A DNA stretch of 64,000 nucleotides from Vicingaceae bacterium (GCA_028245195.1 JAOKCF010000003.1:182830-246829), one strand, 5' to 3'; counted from the stretch's first letter, positions 1 through 8,889 are shown. The notes: generated from the letters alone by a model not told the origin. Numbers and translations: made by a program.

Positions 1-92
1 TATTAGGATTTTGGATATCGTATTTACCCAAAATTTCAGTCTTGACTTTCCTAAAACTTTTTTACTATTTTATCGTATACTTTTTTTAATAT

Positions 93-100
93 TAAATTTG
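93..100 (+). promoter_or_regulatory. TANNTTTG -7 box upstream of the secreted beta-helix gene
   Basis: The sequence TAAATTTG matches the Bacteroidota -7 consensus TANNTTTG exactly and lies about 55 nt before the start codon at 155. I see no clear -33 TTG at normal spacing, so the assignment rests on the -7 box and its position. Confidence 0.45.
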
Positions 101-154
101 AAGAGGTTTGATTAACGTATTTACCTGACAATGTTTTACACAATCTAAATTCTT

Positions 155-1924
155 ATGAAACAAATTCGCTTTTATTTTACATTTATCAGTTTAATTATTT
201 CATTGCACTATTCTTATTCTCAAACTATACCAAGTTCAAGAACAGTAGATTGGTCAAGCGCAGGTTTAGCTGCAACCCAAATTGAACCATCTGTAATTAT
301 TGACTTTAGAAGCAGAGGCGGTTCTAATAATGGTGTTACAGCAAATGATTCTGTTTTTACTGCTATTCTAAACTCCATCAATCAAGGAGATTCTGCAACT
401 ATATTTTTTCCAAATGGTAATTATTTATTCAATCAAAGTTTAAACCTTCGAAGTAATGTTTTCATCTCAGGTGAGTCTACTGATTCTACAATCTTAACTT
501 TTAATTTAAATGGAAGTGGAGACTTAATAAATCTTATCGGAAGCTCAACAAACGATACTTCTTTTATTACCTCAACGCTGCCAAAAGGCAGTAATTCCCT
601 TTCTGTTAACAATAGTAATTTATTTAATGTTGGTGATTTTATCCGGCTTATTGATATTGATACATCAAAAGTTACCTCAACATGGGCGACTGGTTCTACA
701 GGACAAATAGTGAGAATTATTGCCATAAATGGCTCAACACTTCAAATAGATAAAAATTTAAGAAGAGCTTATACTATTAATAATCAACCATTCATTAGAA
801 GATTAAACATGATTGAAAATAACAAGATTGAAAGCTTAACTATTAATAGAATGGATAGTACAGCGGGAAGTTTTAGCAATATTAATTTTGTTTACGCATA
901 CAATTCTAAAGTTTCTTGTGTAAAAAGTTATGATTGTAATTTTTCGCATATAGAAGCTAATTACAGTAGGAACATAGAAATTGAAGGTTCCTATTTTCAG
1001 CACAGTTATGGTTACGGTAGTGGCGGAAGGGCATATGGAGTAATGCTACACTTTACAACAAGTGATTGTTTTGTTTATAACAATAAGTTCAACCATTTGA
1101 GGCATTCAATGATTTTACAAGCTGGCTCTAACGGAAATGTATTTGCTTATAATTATTCCATAAATCCATTTTGGTCAGGAACCTCTCTTCCATCCGATGC
1201 TGCTGGTGATTTGGTTTTACATGGAAATTACGTTTATGCCAATCTTTTTGAAGGTAACATCGTTCAAAATTTGGTAATTGATAATTCACATGGAATAAAT
1301 GGCCCTCACAATGTATTTTTTAGAAACAGAGTTGATAATTACGGTATAGTAATGAATACAACTGATGTTACTGATTCAGCTTGTTTTGTTGGAAATGAAG
1401 TAACCAATACCGGTTTTTTCAAAGGAAATTACCTTTTGGCAGGTAATGGCCATTTTGAACATGGAAACAATGTGATAGGTACAGTTAGACCGTCTGGTAC
1501 AAATTCACTTTCAGACAGCAGTTACTATTTCTTTAACGCGCCTTCCTATTATTTTTCAAATTCAATTTGGCCCCCAATTGGAATTCCTAACGCTATTAAT
1601 TCAAACACTACAGAAGCGGAAGTCAAATATAATTCTGGAGCATTAACCCAATGCAACTCCGCCATTTCTAGCCAAATAAAAAAGAATAACAACACTGAAG
1701 CTAATATAAAAATATTCCCTAATCCCGTTGAAAATAATTTTAAAATTCAAAGTGACGCTAGTTTAAAAGAAATTATCATTTACTCTATATCTGGTAAAGT
1801 AATATTTTATTCAATGAAACATTTAAACGATATTGATTTGAGTTCCTTCCCAAAAGGTATTTATCTAATGAAAGCAATTACAGAAAGAGACGAAATTTAT
1901 AACCAAAAAATAATAAAAAAATAG
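155..1924 (+). CDS. Secreted right-handed beta-helix (pectate lyase superfamily-like) protein with T9SS sorting domain
   Basis: The protein has 589 residues. Residues 1-23 form a signal peptide with a hydrophobic core ending in SYSQ. Residues of about 45-130 (DFRSRGGSNNGVTAND, then IFFPNGNYLF) resemble the start of the pectate-lyase superfamily N-terminal module. The middle is Asn/Ser/Gly-rich with regularly spaced short strands, as in a parallel beta-helix. About the last 75 residues are a type A T9SS sorting domain, marked by IFPNPVENNF, LSSFPKGIYL and the basic KKIIKK-like tail. The product should be exported by Sec, carried over the outer membrane by T9SS and processed at the C-terminus. 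PorQ and a PorE-like protein are encoded later in this window. No catalytic residues can be assigned, so a polysaccharide lyase or a plain adhesin are both possible. Confidence 0.8.
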   Translation: MKQIRFYFTFISLIISLHYSYSQTIPSSRTVDWSSAGLAATQIEPSVIIDFRSRGGSNNGVTANDSVFTAILNSINQGDSATIFFPNGNYLFNQSLNLRSNVFISGESTDSTILTFNLNGSGDLINLIGSSTNDTSFITSTLPKGSNSLSVNNSNLFNVGDFIRLIDIDTSKVTSTWATGSTGQIVRIIAINGSTLQIDKNLRRAYTINNQPFIRRLNMIENNKIESLTINRMDSTAGSFSNINFVYAYNSKVSCVKSYDCNFSHIEANYSRNIEIEGSYFQHSYGYGSGGRAYGVMLHFTTSDCFVYNNKFNHLRHSMILQAGSNGNVFAYNYSINPFWSGTSLPSDAAGDLVLHGNYVYANLFEGNIVQNLVIDNSHGINGPHNVFFRNRVDNYGIVMNTTDVTDSACFVGNEVTNTGFFKGNYLLAGNGHFEHGNNVIGTVRPSGTNSLSDSSYYFFNAPSYYFSNSIWPPIGIPNAINSNTTEAEVKYNSGALTQCNSAISSQIKKNNNTEANIKIFPNPVENNFKIQSDASLKEIIIYSISGKVIFYSMKHLNDIDLSSFPKGIYLMKAITERDEIYNQKIIKK

Positions 1925-1972
1925 TTTTAAATTTTAGCTTTTATCTAGTTAAGATGAGTTCAAACAATAGCT

Positions 1973-2081
1973 AAGGTGTTTTCTAATTCTCAAATAAAGT
2001 GATTTTTAATAGAAATTCGATACAAATACAGAGTGATTTCTAATTGACAAATAGAGTGATTTCTGATAGAAAATTGTATCG
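1973..2081. repeat. Two-copy tandem repeat (about 56-bp period), each unit itself a dimer
   Basis: Two imperfect copies start near 1973 and 2029. Each contains two variants of a GTGATTTCTAAT-like core: the first half reads TTTCTAATT..CAAATA and the second GTGATTT.T.ATAGAAA.TT..ATC. The region between the beta-helix gene and the tRNA is otherwise non-coding. Short repeats of this kind are found at the ends of some insertion sequences (for example IS21-type), so an IS end or scar is one possibility, but no transposase is present. Its role is unknown. Confidence 0.55.
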
Positions 2082-2319
2082 AGATTGGCAATTAGAACCG
2101 AATTAATATCCTATCTGAATTCAAATTTTACCATATTTCAAATCAAACATTATTTTATACCCTACAGAAGTAATAATGAAAGGAACCTTATTGCAACTTA
2201 TCATTTTGGGCGAAGATTAACTAAAAAATGATGAAACCAAATGGTTTTATTGGATTTTAGCTACAAATCAAAAAATATTAAACCTTTTAATTCTTATTAT
2301 GAGAATTACCGTTTTGGCA

Positions 2320-2341
2320 AAACTGCGTTTCAATGCAGTTT
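2320..2341. repeat. Perfect 7-bp inverted repeat beside a CGTTAT motif (cassette-site-like hairpin)
   Basis: AAACTGC and GCAGTTT flank an 8-nt loop. On the minus strand the element follows the stop codon of an ORF remnant and reads ATAACGAAACC before the hairpin. That layout recalls attC-like sites at the ends of gene cassettes, but the match to attC core motifs is only loose. It is not a T-tailed terminator. Confidence 0.3.
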
Positions 2342-2360
2342 AGGTTTCGTTATATTTAGT

Positions 2361-2444
2361 TTATTTCAATTTCTCTATTATAGATTTAATGCTAGTCTTT
2401 AATTCTTCGTATTCTTTTTCGGTCACAAATAATTCTAAAAAGCT
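2361..2444 (-). pseudogene. Short ORF remnant between the tRNA and the hairpin
   Basis: On the minus strand a reading frame of 27 residues (FLELFVTEKEYEELK followed by an amphipathic helix) ends in TAA at 2361-2363. It opens straight after a stop codon, so it looks like the 3' end of a lost gene. A GTG within it could start a 21-residue peptide. The composition looks like real coding sequence, but it is too short to assign to a family. The rest of 1925-2470 holds only the repeat, the hairpin and AT-rich sequence without a supportable gene. Confidence 0.3.
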
Positions 2445-2469
2445 CTATGATGGGGAAGATGTGGGGAAA

Positions 2470-2508
2470 CAAAAAAGGCAACCACCTATTATGTAGGTAA
2501 TTGCCTTC
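2470..2508 (-). terminator. Rho-independent terminator of the tRNA gene
   Basis: On the minus strand AAGGCAA-TTACCTA pairs with TAGGTGG-TTGCCTT around a short loop and is followed by TTTTTT. It begins about 9 nt after the tRNA 3' end, the usual arrangement for single tRNA genes in this phylum. Confidence 0.8.
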
Positions 2509-2516
2509 TTTTATTG

Positions 2517-2590
2517 TGACCTCGGCAAGATTCAAACTTGCAACCTCCACAGCCGTAATGTGGTGCACTATTCAGTTATGCTACGAGGCC
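2517..2590 (-). tRNA. tRNA-Arg (anticodon ACG)
   Basis: The minus strand folds into a 74-nt cloverleaf: acceptor GGCCTCG/CGAGGTC with discriminator A, D stem GCAT/GTGC, anticodon stem CCACA/TGTGG with loop TTACGGC (T33, anticodon ACG at + strand 2554-2556), and T stem GCAAG/CTTGC with loop TTTGAAT. CCA is not encoded. The D loop reads AACTGAATA, with A at position 19 where G19 is nearly universal, and the T loop has T at 56 instead of C. The two changes together restore a Watson-Crick A19-U56 pair, which suggests a constrained, functional molecule and not a relic. ACG is normally deaminated to ICG by TadA to read CGU/CGC/CGA. A terminator follows directly. Confidence 0.82.
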
Positions 2591-2831
2591 ATTTGATGGC
2601 TGCAAAAGTAGAAAAATAGATAGAACTGACCCTTAAAAGCGTAGTTTATTTTTTTATGAGAATTTTAACCCCTTTTAAATTTAGAACTCACTAATTGATT
2701 GGTTGGTATAATTCACGGTGTCGCGAATTGAAATGAATTTACTTTTCTCAATTTACAAACTGAAATAGTTAATTTTAGAAAGTTGACTTATGAAGCTTGA
2801 ATAGCATTCATAAAAGAAAAAATAAACTACC

Positions 2832-4739
2832 ATGAGCAATTATCACATCAAACATTTAGAAGAATATTGGCAAGTTTACCGCAAGTCGGTTCGGAAACCT
2901 GAGAACTTTTGGGAAGAAATCGCAGAGGAACATTTTTTATGGAGAATAAAGTGGGAAAAGGTCTTGGAATGGGATTTTTCAAAGCCAGAAGTAACGTGGT
3001 ACAAAGGGGCAAAATTGAATATCACTGAAAATTGTATTGATCGTCATTTGACCACAAGGGCGAATAAAACGGCAATCCTATTTGAACCAAATGACCCGAA
3101 AGAAAAAGCGCAACATATCTCCTACAAAGAGCTACATAAGAGAGTTTGCAAGTTTGCGAATGTGTTAAAGTCTAAAGGAATTGAAAAAGGAGATCGAGTG
3201 TGTATTTATTTACCCATGATACCTGAATTGGCAGTTTCCGTTTTAGCTTGTGCGAGAATTGGTGCTATACATTCCGTTGTTTTTGCCGGGTTTAGTGCTT
3301 CTGCACTAGCCATAAGAATAAATGATTGTGATTGTAAAATGGTCATTTGTTCCGATGGATCTTATAGAGGTGCTAAGACCATTGATTTGAAAGTAATAGT
3401 TGATCAGGCGTTAGAGACATGTCCTGGAGTTGAAACCAACTTGATGATCAACAGAACGGGTGGAGAGGTAACAATGAAAGAAGGCAGAGACACTTGGATT
3501 CAGCCTTTATTAGACACCGCTTCTGCAGATTGTGAAGCGACCATTGTTGATGCTGAAGATCCTTTATTCATTCTATATACATCTGGTTCAACCGGCAAAC
3601 CAAAAGGAATGGTGCACACTACGGCAGGCTACATGGTGTATACGGGATATACCTTTAAAAATGTATTTCAATATCGTGAAAATGATGTGTATTGGTGCAC
3701 TGCCGATATTGGATGGATTACAGGGCACAGTTACATTGTGTATGGTCCGCTGGCCAATGGGGCAACAACAGTTATGTTTGAAGGTGTTCCTTCTTACCCT
3801 GATTGTGGTCGTTTTTGGGAAATTGTGGAAAAACATAAAGTAACGCAGTTTTATACCGCTCCCACCGCAATTCGCGCATTGGCAAAAGAGAAATTGGACT
3901 ATGTAGACAAGCACGATTTAAGCAGTCTTAAAGTATTGGGGACTGTTGGAGAACCCATCAACGAGGAAGCTTGGCACTGGTACAATGATCATGTAGGTAA
4001 ACGGAAAAGCCCAATTGCAGATACCTGGTGGCAAACTGAGACTGGCGGAATTATGATTAGTCCAATTCCATATTCAACGCCAACTATACCCACCTTTGCA
4101 ACCTTGCCTTTGCCTGGAATTCAACCTGCATTAATGGATGGACAAGGAAATGAGCTGAAGGAAAATCAAGTGGAAGGCAGATTGACTATTAAGTTTCCAT
4201 GGCCCTCAATGGCTAGAACCATTTATGGGAATCACGATCGTTATAGAGAGACCTATTTTAGCACCTTTAAAAACATGTATTTTACAGGTGATGGCGCTCG
4301 CAGAGATGCAGTAGGTTATTATCGAATTACCGGAAGAGTAGATGACGTCATTATTGTAAGTGGGCATAATTTGGGTACCGCTCCTATTGAAGATGCTATA
4401 AATGAACACCCTGCGGTGGCGGAGAGTGCAATTGTTGGATTTCCGCACGACATTAAGGGAAATGCCCTTTACGGATACATCACCCTAAAGGAAACTGGCG
4501 AAGTAAGAGACCAAGACAATCTAAGAAATGAAATCAATCAATTAATTACGGATAAAATAGGGCCAATAGCAAAACTGAATAAAATTCAGTTTACCAATGG
4601 TTTGCCAAAAACAAGAAGTGGGAAAATTATGCGCAGAATTCTTCGAAAAATAGCGGAGAAGGATACTAGTAATTTGGGAGATACAAGTACTTTATTGAAC
4701 CCTGAAGTAGTTCAAGACATTATGGATAATGCAATCTAG
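2832..4739 (+). CDS. acs: Acetyl-CoA synthetase (acetate-CoA ligase, AMP-forming)
   Basis: The protein has 635 residues, close to the usual ~650 for Acs. It activates acetate via acetyl-AMP and transfers it to CoA in the cytosol. Visible motifs in order: the AMP-binding P-loop YTSGSTGKPKG, the DTWWQTETGG acyl-adenylate motif, the YFTGDGARRD segment, the hinge GRVDDVIIVSGHNLGTAPIE, and the C-terminal PKTRSGKIMRR that carries the catalytic lysine regulated by acetylation in many bacteria. HNLGTAPIEDA differs slightly from the more common HRLGTAEIESA. It stands alone, with the tRNA upstream on the other strand. No exact TANNTTTG box lies in the 240-bp leader. Propionyl-CoA synthetase is a less likely alternative given the close match to Acs motifs. 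Confidence 0.95.
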   Translation: MSNYHIKHLEEYWQVYRKSVRKPENFWEEIAEEHFLWRIKWEKVLEWDFSKPEVTWYKGAKLNITENCIDRHLTTRANKTAILFEPNDPKEKAQHISYKELHKRVCKFANVLKSKGIEKGDRVCIYLPMIPELAVSVLACARIGAIHSVVFAGFSASALAIRINDCDCKMVICSDGSYRGAKTIDLKVIVDQALETCPGVETNLMINRTGGEVTMKEGRDTWIQPLLDTASADCEATIVDAEDPLFILYTSGSTGKPKGMVHTTAGYMVYTGYTFKNVFQYRENDVYWCTADIGWITGHSYIVYGPLANGATTVMFEGVPSYPDCGRFWEIVEKHKVTQFYTAPTAIRALAKEKLDYVDKHDLSSLKVLGTVGEPINEEAWHWYNDHVGKRKSPIADTWWQTETGGIMISPIPYSTPTIPTFATLPLPGIQPALMDGQGNELKENQVEGRLTIKFPWPSMARTIYGNHDRYRETYFSTFKNMYFTGDGARRDAVGYYRITGRVDDVIIVSGHNLGTAPIEDAINEHPAVAESAIVGFPHDIKGNALYGYITLKETGEVRDQDNLRNEINQLITDKIGPIAKLNKIQFTNGLPKTRSGKIMRRILRKIAEKDTSNLGDTSTLLNPEVVQDIMDNAI

Positions 4740-4834
4740 TGGTTGAATTCATTTGCCAGAAATTGTAAATAGGATGAATGATTTAATTTAATTCTACCTT
4801 TTCTGTTTCTGCTAACCTGCTAATATCTAATTGC

Positions 4835-5059
4835 ATGTCAACTACAAAAAAGGGAGAAAGTAAAATTGCAGCATTTCTAAAACAGGGAGCAAGTGTGACA
4901 ACAACAAGAGCACATGTGCATTGGGTGGTAACAGAATTTGGAGCAGTTAACTTATTTGGGAAAGATTTAGTGATACGCGCAAATTTGTTAAAATCAATAG
5001 CGCACCCAAACCACAGAAAAGAATTAGAACGTTTAATTAAAGAGCGATTTAGGGTTTAG
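4835..5059 (+). CDS. Small conserved-looking hypothetical protein (74 aa)
   Basis: The 74-residue product is basic, has no signal peptide or membrane segment, and ends in an amphipathic helix (HRKELERLIKERFRV). The middle VTTTRAHVHWVVTEFG looks like two short beta strands. I do not recognise the family. It starts with ATG 95 bp after acs on the same strand and is followed by a convergent dioxygenase gene. Codon use looks like that of its neighbours and nothing in the opposite frame competes, so it is probably a real gene of unknown function. Confidence 0.6.
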   Translation: MSTTKKGESKIAAFLKQGASVTTTRAHVHWVVTEFGAVNLFGKDLVIRANLLKSIAHPNHRKELERLIKERFRV

Positions 5060-5090
5060 GAAATTAAATAGAGAGGGGTTCAACAAACTT

Positions 5091-6056
5091 CTATTTTATC
5101 AGTGAACTATCTACAATATCGTGACTTTCTAAGTTGTTAATCCCCCAATTTTCTAATTCATCTTCCGTCCACAACTCTGGAAAGAAAATTCGTTTTTGAT
5201 ACCTCGGATGCATGTATTTCTGCCATTCACTTCCGCCTGTCGCTGCTGCTTTTTCTTTTCCGCTGTTGAGGTATTTTCCTGCAGCATGGTAATGCGCCAT
5301 CACCCAAAGTACATTTACCGTGTGGTCGTAATGTCGCATTGCATTAATTAACTCAATATCTTGTTGGTCTTCCGTTGGAAGTGATTTGAACTTGGTCCAT
5401 AGATTCAAAGTGTTGTAAGTCTTCATAAAGGTGATAAACTCTTCCATGTATTTGTCTTCAAACAAACTCAGTAAAGCAGACTTTTTTCCTGTTTTGTAAT
5501 CTTTACCGGCAGCTTGCCAGTACAAATGATTAAACGCATGGCTAAATGGAGTATCTCTATCAATTGTTGCTCTAAAACGAATGTCAATTAGGTTGATTAA
5601 TTCTGTCGATGCAAATTCAATTTTTCTATACTGAGCGCTTTGAAAACCACTGGCCGGGGTTAATGTATCTCTAAACTTCATGTACTGTTCCACTTCCATT
5701 CCGTCACCCATAATTTCAAAAGAGGAGGAGAGCATGTCGAAATAACGACTAATGCGATCTAATCGAGTAGCAAAGAATTTAGTTGTCAACTCTTCGTTCA
5801 TGGCAATTTGCTCAATTTCCCAAAGAATCATTTTGAATAACAACTCATTGATTTGGTGGTATATGATAAATACCATTTCATCTGGCAGGGTGGTCCGTTG
5901 AACTTGAAGATTCAATAAAGCTTCCGGCTGAATATAATCCCAATAGGTAATTGGTTTGGAATGTAATAATCCACTTAAATGGGTATCCACATTTTGGCCA
6001 ATCTTATCGTATTTTGTTTTTAAATCGTCAATCAATTTCTCCTTCTTCTCGTCCAT
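5091..6056 (-). CDS. Tryptophan 2,3-dioxygenase family protein
   Basis: The 321-residue protein belongs to the haem-dependent tryptophan 2,3-dioxygenase superfamily, which opens the indole ring of L-tryptophan to N-formylkynurenine, the first step of the kynurenine pathway. Family features are the N-terminal TYWDYIQPEALLNLQ, then FIIYHQINELLFKMILWE, the substrate-binding LTPASGFQSAQYRK, a His-rich segment HYHAAGKY that should hold the haem ligand, and the ATGGSEW loop that binds the substrate carboxylate. The tetrameric enzyme is cytosolic. It lies 135 bp downstream of a PLP-dependent dehydratase on the same strand. No other kynurenine-pathway gene is in the window. Some Bacteroidota members are divergent, so the exact substrate is less certain than the family. 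Confidence 0.88.
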   Translation of the reverse strand: MDEKKEKLIDDLKTKYDKIGQNVDTHLSGLLHSKPITYWDYIQPEALLNLQVQRTTLPDEMVFIIYHQINELLFKMILWEIEQIAMNEELTTKFFATRLDRISRYFDMLSSSFEIMGDGMEVEQYMKFRDTLTPASGFQSAQYRKIEFASTELINLIDIRFRATIDRDTPFSHAFNHLYWQAAGKDYKTGKKSALLSLFEDKYMEEFITFMKTYNTLNLWTKFKSLPTEDQQDIELINAMRHYDHTVNVLWVMAHYHAAGKYLNSGKEKAAATGGSEWQKYMHPRYQKRIFFPELWTEDELENWGINNLESHDIVDSSLIK

Positions 6057-6191
6057 TTGGTTTTTTTTGGTGTTCTAATTTAGTTGTACTGGCTTTAATG
6101 GCGGTCTTTACCGCGTCAGAAAATTAACCAAAATATTAATGAACAGTAGTCCTATAAACTCCAATGGTTTGCCTTAGGGCGAAGGTGAGAT

Positions 6192-7145
6192 CTAAAATGG
6201 CAACTTCCCTAAATCAACATTTCCTCCTGTTAAAACAACGCCTACTTTTTTTCTACTGAAAAGTGCTTGGTTTTTGAGAATAACAGCTAATGGAACGGCA
6301 CATGAGGGTTCAATAACTATCTTCATGCGTTCCCAAATCAATCGCATTGCGGCTACAATTTCTTTGTCGTCGCAGGTGAGAACATTTTCTGCACCATTCA
6401 GCATAATGGGAAAATTCAATTTGCCCAATGAAGTCAATAAACCGTCAGCTAATGTATTTGGAGAGGTTTGTGGAATCAGTTTCTTTGCTTGAAAAGATTG
6501 AAATGCATCGTCAGCTCCTTGGGGTTCTGCAGCAAAAACTGTTGTGCGAGGGGAATAATAATCTCTAGCTAAAATACTGCCAGCTAGCAATCCACCACCA
6601 CCAACCGGACAAATGAATACGTCCAAGTCTTTGTAGTCTTCAAATACTTCCTTGGCGCAAGAACTTTGACCAAGTATTACTTCAACATTGTCATAGGGGT
6701 GAATGAAAGTAGCACCTTTTTCATCTATAATTTTTTGAGCTGTTGTTTCTCGTGCGATTAAGGTTGGAGGACAAAATGTAATTTGTCCGCCATATGCTTT
6801 TACAGCAGCCACCTTTACTTTGGGTGCCGTTTCGGGCATTACTATGTAAGCTTGTATGCCTAAACTTTGAGCTGCTTTTGCCAACGCTTGTGCATGATTT
6901 CCAGAGGAATGCGTTACCACACCATTTGCTTTTTGTTGGTCGTTTAATTGAAGTACGGCATTGGTAGCACCTCGCATTTTGAAAGCTCCAATTTTTTGGA
7001 AATTCTCGCATTTGAAGCGTATTTCACAACCTGCCAACTCGTTGATGGCAAAAGATTCAAGAACAGGTGTTTTGTGAATAAAAGGCTTTATTCGTTCGTG
7101 TGCATCAACTACTTTTTCTTTTGAAAATAAATCAGTTGAGCTCAT
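6192..7145 (-). CDS. PLP-dependent threonine/serine dehydratase family protein
   Basis: The 317-residue fold-type II PLP enzyme has the Schiff-base lysine at about residue 56 in FQKIGAFKMRGA, the substrate loop SSGNHAQALA and the phosphate-binding glycine loop PVGGGGLLAGS. It lacks the C-terminal ACT regulatory domain of biosynthetic IlvA, so its length fits catabolic threonine ammonia-lyase (TdcB type) or serine racemase/dehydratase. The likely reaction is deamination of L-threonine or L-serine to the 2-oxo acid. It starts only 6 bp after purE and probably shares the purK-purE transcript. Sequence alone does not separate dehydratase from racemase. Confidence 0.85.
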   Translation of the reverse strand: MSSTDLFSKEKVVDAHERIKPFIHKTPVLESFAINELAGCEIRFKCENFQKIGAFKMRGATNAVLQLNDQQKANGVVTHSSGNHAQALAKAAQSLGIQAYIVMPETAPKVKVAAVKAYGGQITFCPPTLIARETTAQKIIDEKGATFIHPYDNVEVILGQSSCAKEVFEDYKDLDVFICPVGGGGLLAGSILARDYYSPRTTVFAAEPQGADDAFQSFQAKKLIPQTSPNTLADGLLTSLGKLNFPIMLNGAENVLTCDDKEIVAAMRLIWERMKIVIEPSCAVPLAVILKNQALFSRKKVGVVLTGGNVDLGKLPF

Positions 7146-7151
7146 TTGTTT

Positions 7152-7646
7152 CTATTTGTTAGCATTCAATTCTTCATTCATTTGGTCTACTTTTTTTACC
7201 AAATCAACTTTAAATTGATTCATTTTTATAGCAATGCGTTCATCAGAAGTTGCTAGAATTTGTGCTGCTAAAATAGCTGCATTTTTAGCGCCATCTAACG
7301 CAACAGTTGCAACAGGAACACCTCCTGGCATTTGCAAAATGGATAGGATTGAATCCCAACCGTCAATGGAATTGGAAGACTTTATAGGAACACCGATTAC
7401 CGGAAGAGGAGTAGATGCTGCGACCATTCCAGGTAGATGAGCTGCACCACCCGCTGCAGCAACAATTACTTTCAATCCTCGATCTTTAGCAGTTTTGGCG
7501 TATGTCAACATTTTTTCCGGAGTTCGATGTGCTGAAACAATTTCTACTTCAAAGTCGATGTTTTGTTCTTTCAAAAAGTCCAATCCAACCTGCATTACTT
7601 TCAAGTCAGAAATACTTCCCATGATGATTCCAATTTTTGCTGTCAT
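7152..7646 (-). CDS. purE: 5-(carboxyamino)imidazole ribonucleotide mutase (class I PurE)
   Basis: The 164-residue protein has the class I PurE hallmarks: N-terminal [20 protein letters not shown] with the catalytic His, and [25 protein letters not shown]. It rearranges N5-CAIR to CAIR in de novo purine synthesis. It follows purK with 1 bp between the genes, so the two are translationally coupled, and the paired presence of PurK confirms the N5-CAIR route and not the direct AIR carboxylase (class II) route. Confidence 0.96.
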   Translation of the reverse strand: MTAKIGIIMGSISDLKVMQVGLDFLKEQNIDFEVEIVSAHRTPEKMLTYAKTAKDRGLKVIVAAAGGAAHLPGMVAASTPLPVIGVPIKSSNSIDGWDSILSILQMPGGVPVATVALDGAKNAAILAAQILATSDERIAIKMNQFKVDLVKKVDQMNEELNANK

Positions 7647-7647
7647 A

Positions 7648-8793
7648 TTATTTTGAAGTTACTTTAACAATCGTTTTTATCTTTCTCGCTTTTGTCTTCG
7701 CTCGCTCTAAATCTTCGTCTAAGATAGTAATGTGTCCCATTTTTCGAAAGGGTTTCACGTGTTCCTTGCCATAAAGATGAGGATAAACTCCTTTTTCTTC
7801 CAAAATTTGATGAAAACCTTCATAGTGTGCAGTTCCATTGGCGTCTTCTTCACCCAACAAATTGAGCATTACGGAAGGAACTTTAATGTCTGTATTGCCC
7901 AAAGGTAAATCTAAAATTGCTCTTAAATGTTGAGCAAATTGAGAGGTGTAATTTCCTTCAATACTATGATGGCCTGAGTTATGTGCTCTAGGAGCAATTT
8001 CATTAATCAGAATTTCACCTTCTTTATTCAAGAACAATTCTACCGCCAGCAAACCAACCATTTCTAATTTTTCAATTAGGTTAGTAGCTAATTCATATGC
8101 TTTTTTTGCAACGGATTCGCTCACGTTTGCAGGCGAAAATAAAAACTCTACCATGTTGGCCTTTGGGTTGAATTCTAACTCAACCAAAGGAAAATGTTTG
8201 ATTTCTCCGTTTTCATTTCGAGCAATAACTACAGAAAGTTCCTTTTCTAGGTCAACTACTTCTTCAATAACAGAAGGTATGTCAAAAGCTTTCTCTAACT
8301 CTTCTTTCGAATTTATTCGCTGCACGCCATAACCATCGTATCCTGAAGTTCTCAATTTTTGAAAAACTGGGAAGTCTAAAGCGGTATTGTTGATGTCTTC
8401 TTTGCCTTGTATTAGTTCAAATTTTGAAGTGGGCAAGCCATGGTCTGCATAAAACTGTTTTTGCAGACCTTTGTCTTGTATTATTTTTAAGATGTGTGGC
8501 TGTGGAAATACTTTTACTCCATCTTTCTCCAATTGCGCTAAAGCATCAGAATTTACATCTTCAAATTCAATACTTACAACGTCTTTGTCTTTACCAAAAG
8601 TATAAACATCGTCGTAATTTTTAAAGTCTCCCACCACAAAATTGTTGGCTAAGTTTTTACAAGGAGCATTTGGAGAAGGGTCTAAAATGTCGATATGTAG
8701 ATTTAAGTTATACCCTTCTTGCAAGGTCATACGACCTAGTTGACCGCCACCAAGAATACCAATTTTGAAATTTTGAGAATGAATATTTTTCAT
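7648..8793 (-). CDS. purK: 5-(carboxyamino)imidazole ribonucleotide synthase
   Basis: The 381-residue ATP-grasp enzyme makes N5-CAIR from AIR, bicarbonate and ATP, feeding PurE encoded next. It opens with the nucleotide-fold motif [13 protein letters not shown], has the ATP-grasp core around [16 protein letters not shown], and the metal-binding segment [18 protein letters not shown]. Length is normal. It heads the purK-purE-dehydratase run; the promoter box at 8817-8824 is about 23 nt before its ATG, back to back with the hpt-adk promoter. Confidence 0.96.
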   Translation of the reverse strand: MKNIHSQNFKIGILGGGQLGRMTLQEGYNLNLHIDILDPSPNAPCKNLANNFVVGDFKNYDDVYTFGKDKDVVSIEFEDVNSDALAQLEKDGVKVFPQPHILKIIQDKGLQKQFYADHGLPTSKFELIQGKEDINNTALDFPVFQKLRTSGYDGYGVQRINSKEELEKAFDIPSVIEEVVDLEKELSVVIARNENGEIKHFPLVELEFNPKANMVEFLFSPANVSESVAKKAYELATNLIEKLEMVGLLAVELFLNKEGEILINEIAPRAHNSGHHSIEGNYTSQFAQHLRAILDLPLGNTDIKVPSVMLNLLGEEDANGTAHYEGFHQILEEKGVYPHLYGKEHVKPFRKMGHITILDEDLERAKTKARKIKTIVKVTSK

Positions 8794-8816
8794 TTTGCTC
8801 TGCTCTTTTTAAGGCA

Positions 8817-8824
8817 CAAAGATA
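8817..8824 (-). promoter_or_regulatory. TANNTTTG -7 box of purK
   Basis: Read on the minus strand this is TATCTTTG, an exact match to the Bacteroidota -7 consensus, about 23 nt before the purK ATG. It is separated by only about 57 bp from the divergent hpt-adk -7 box, so the two purine genes share one compact control region. Confidence 0.7.
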
Positions 8825-8881
8825 AATGGAATTAACGAGAGAATTAACATTGTTTATCCTCATTGAATCCTCAAATATGGA

Positions 8882-8889
8882 TACCTTTG
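8882..8889 (+). promoter_or_regulatory. TANNTTTG -7 box of hpt-adk
   Basis: TACCTTTG is an exact -7 match, with a TTG at 8863-8865 as a possible -33 element (16-bp spacer). The box lies inside the ORF-track reading frame, downstream of ATG 8826 and overlapping the codons just after ATG 8877. If it is used, translation must start further down, which points to TTG 8916. Confidence 0.65.

Noticed and set aside
433-726. 97-aa minus-strand ORF inside the beta-helix gene
   Set aside because: Antisense shadow in a gene with signal peptide and T9SS domain in the main frame.
2517-2590. Calling the tRNA a pseudogene because of its odd D and T loops
   Set aside because: All four stems pair, a terminator follows, and the two odd bases compensate each other.
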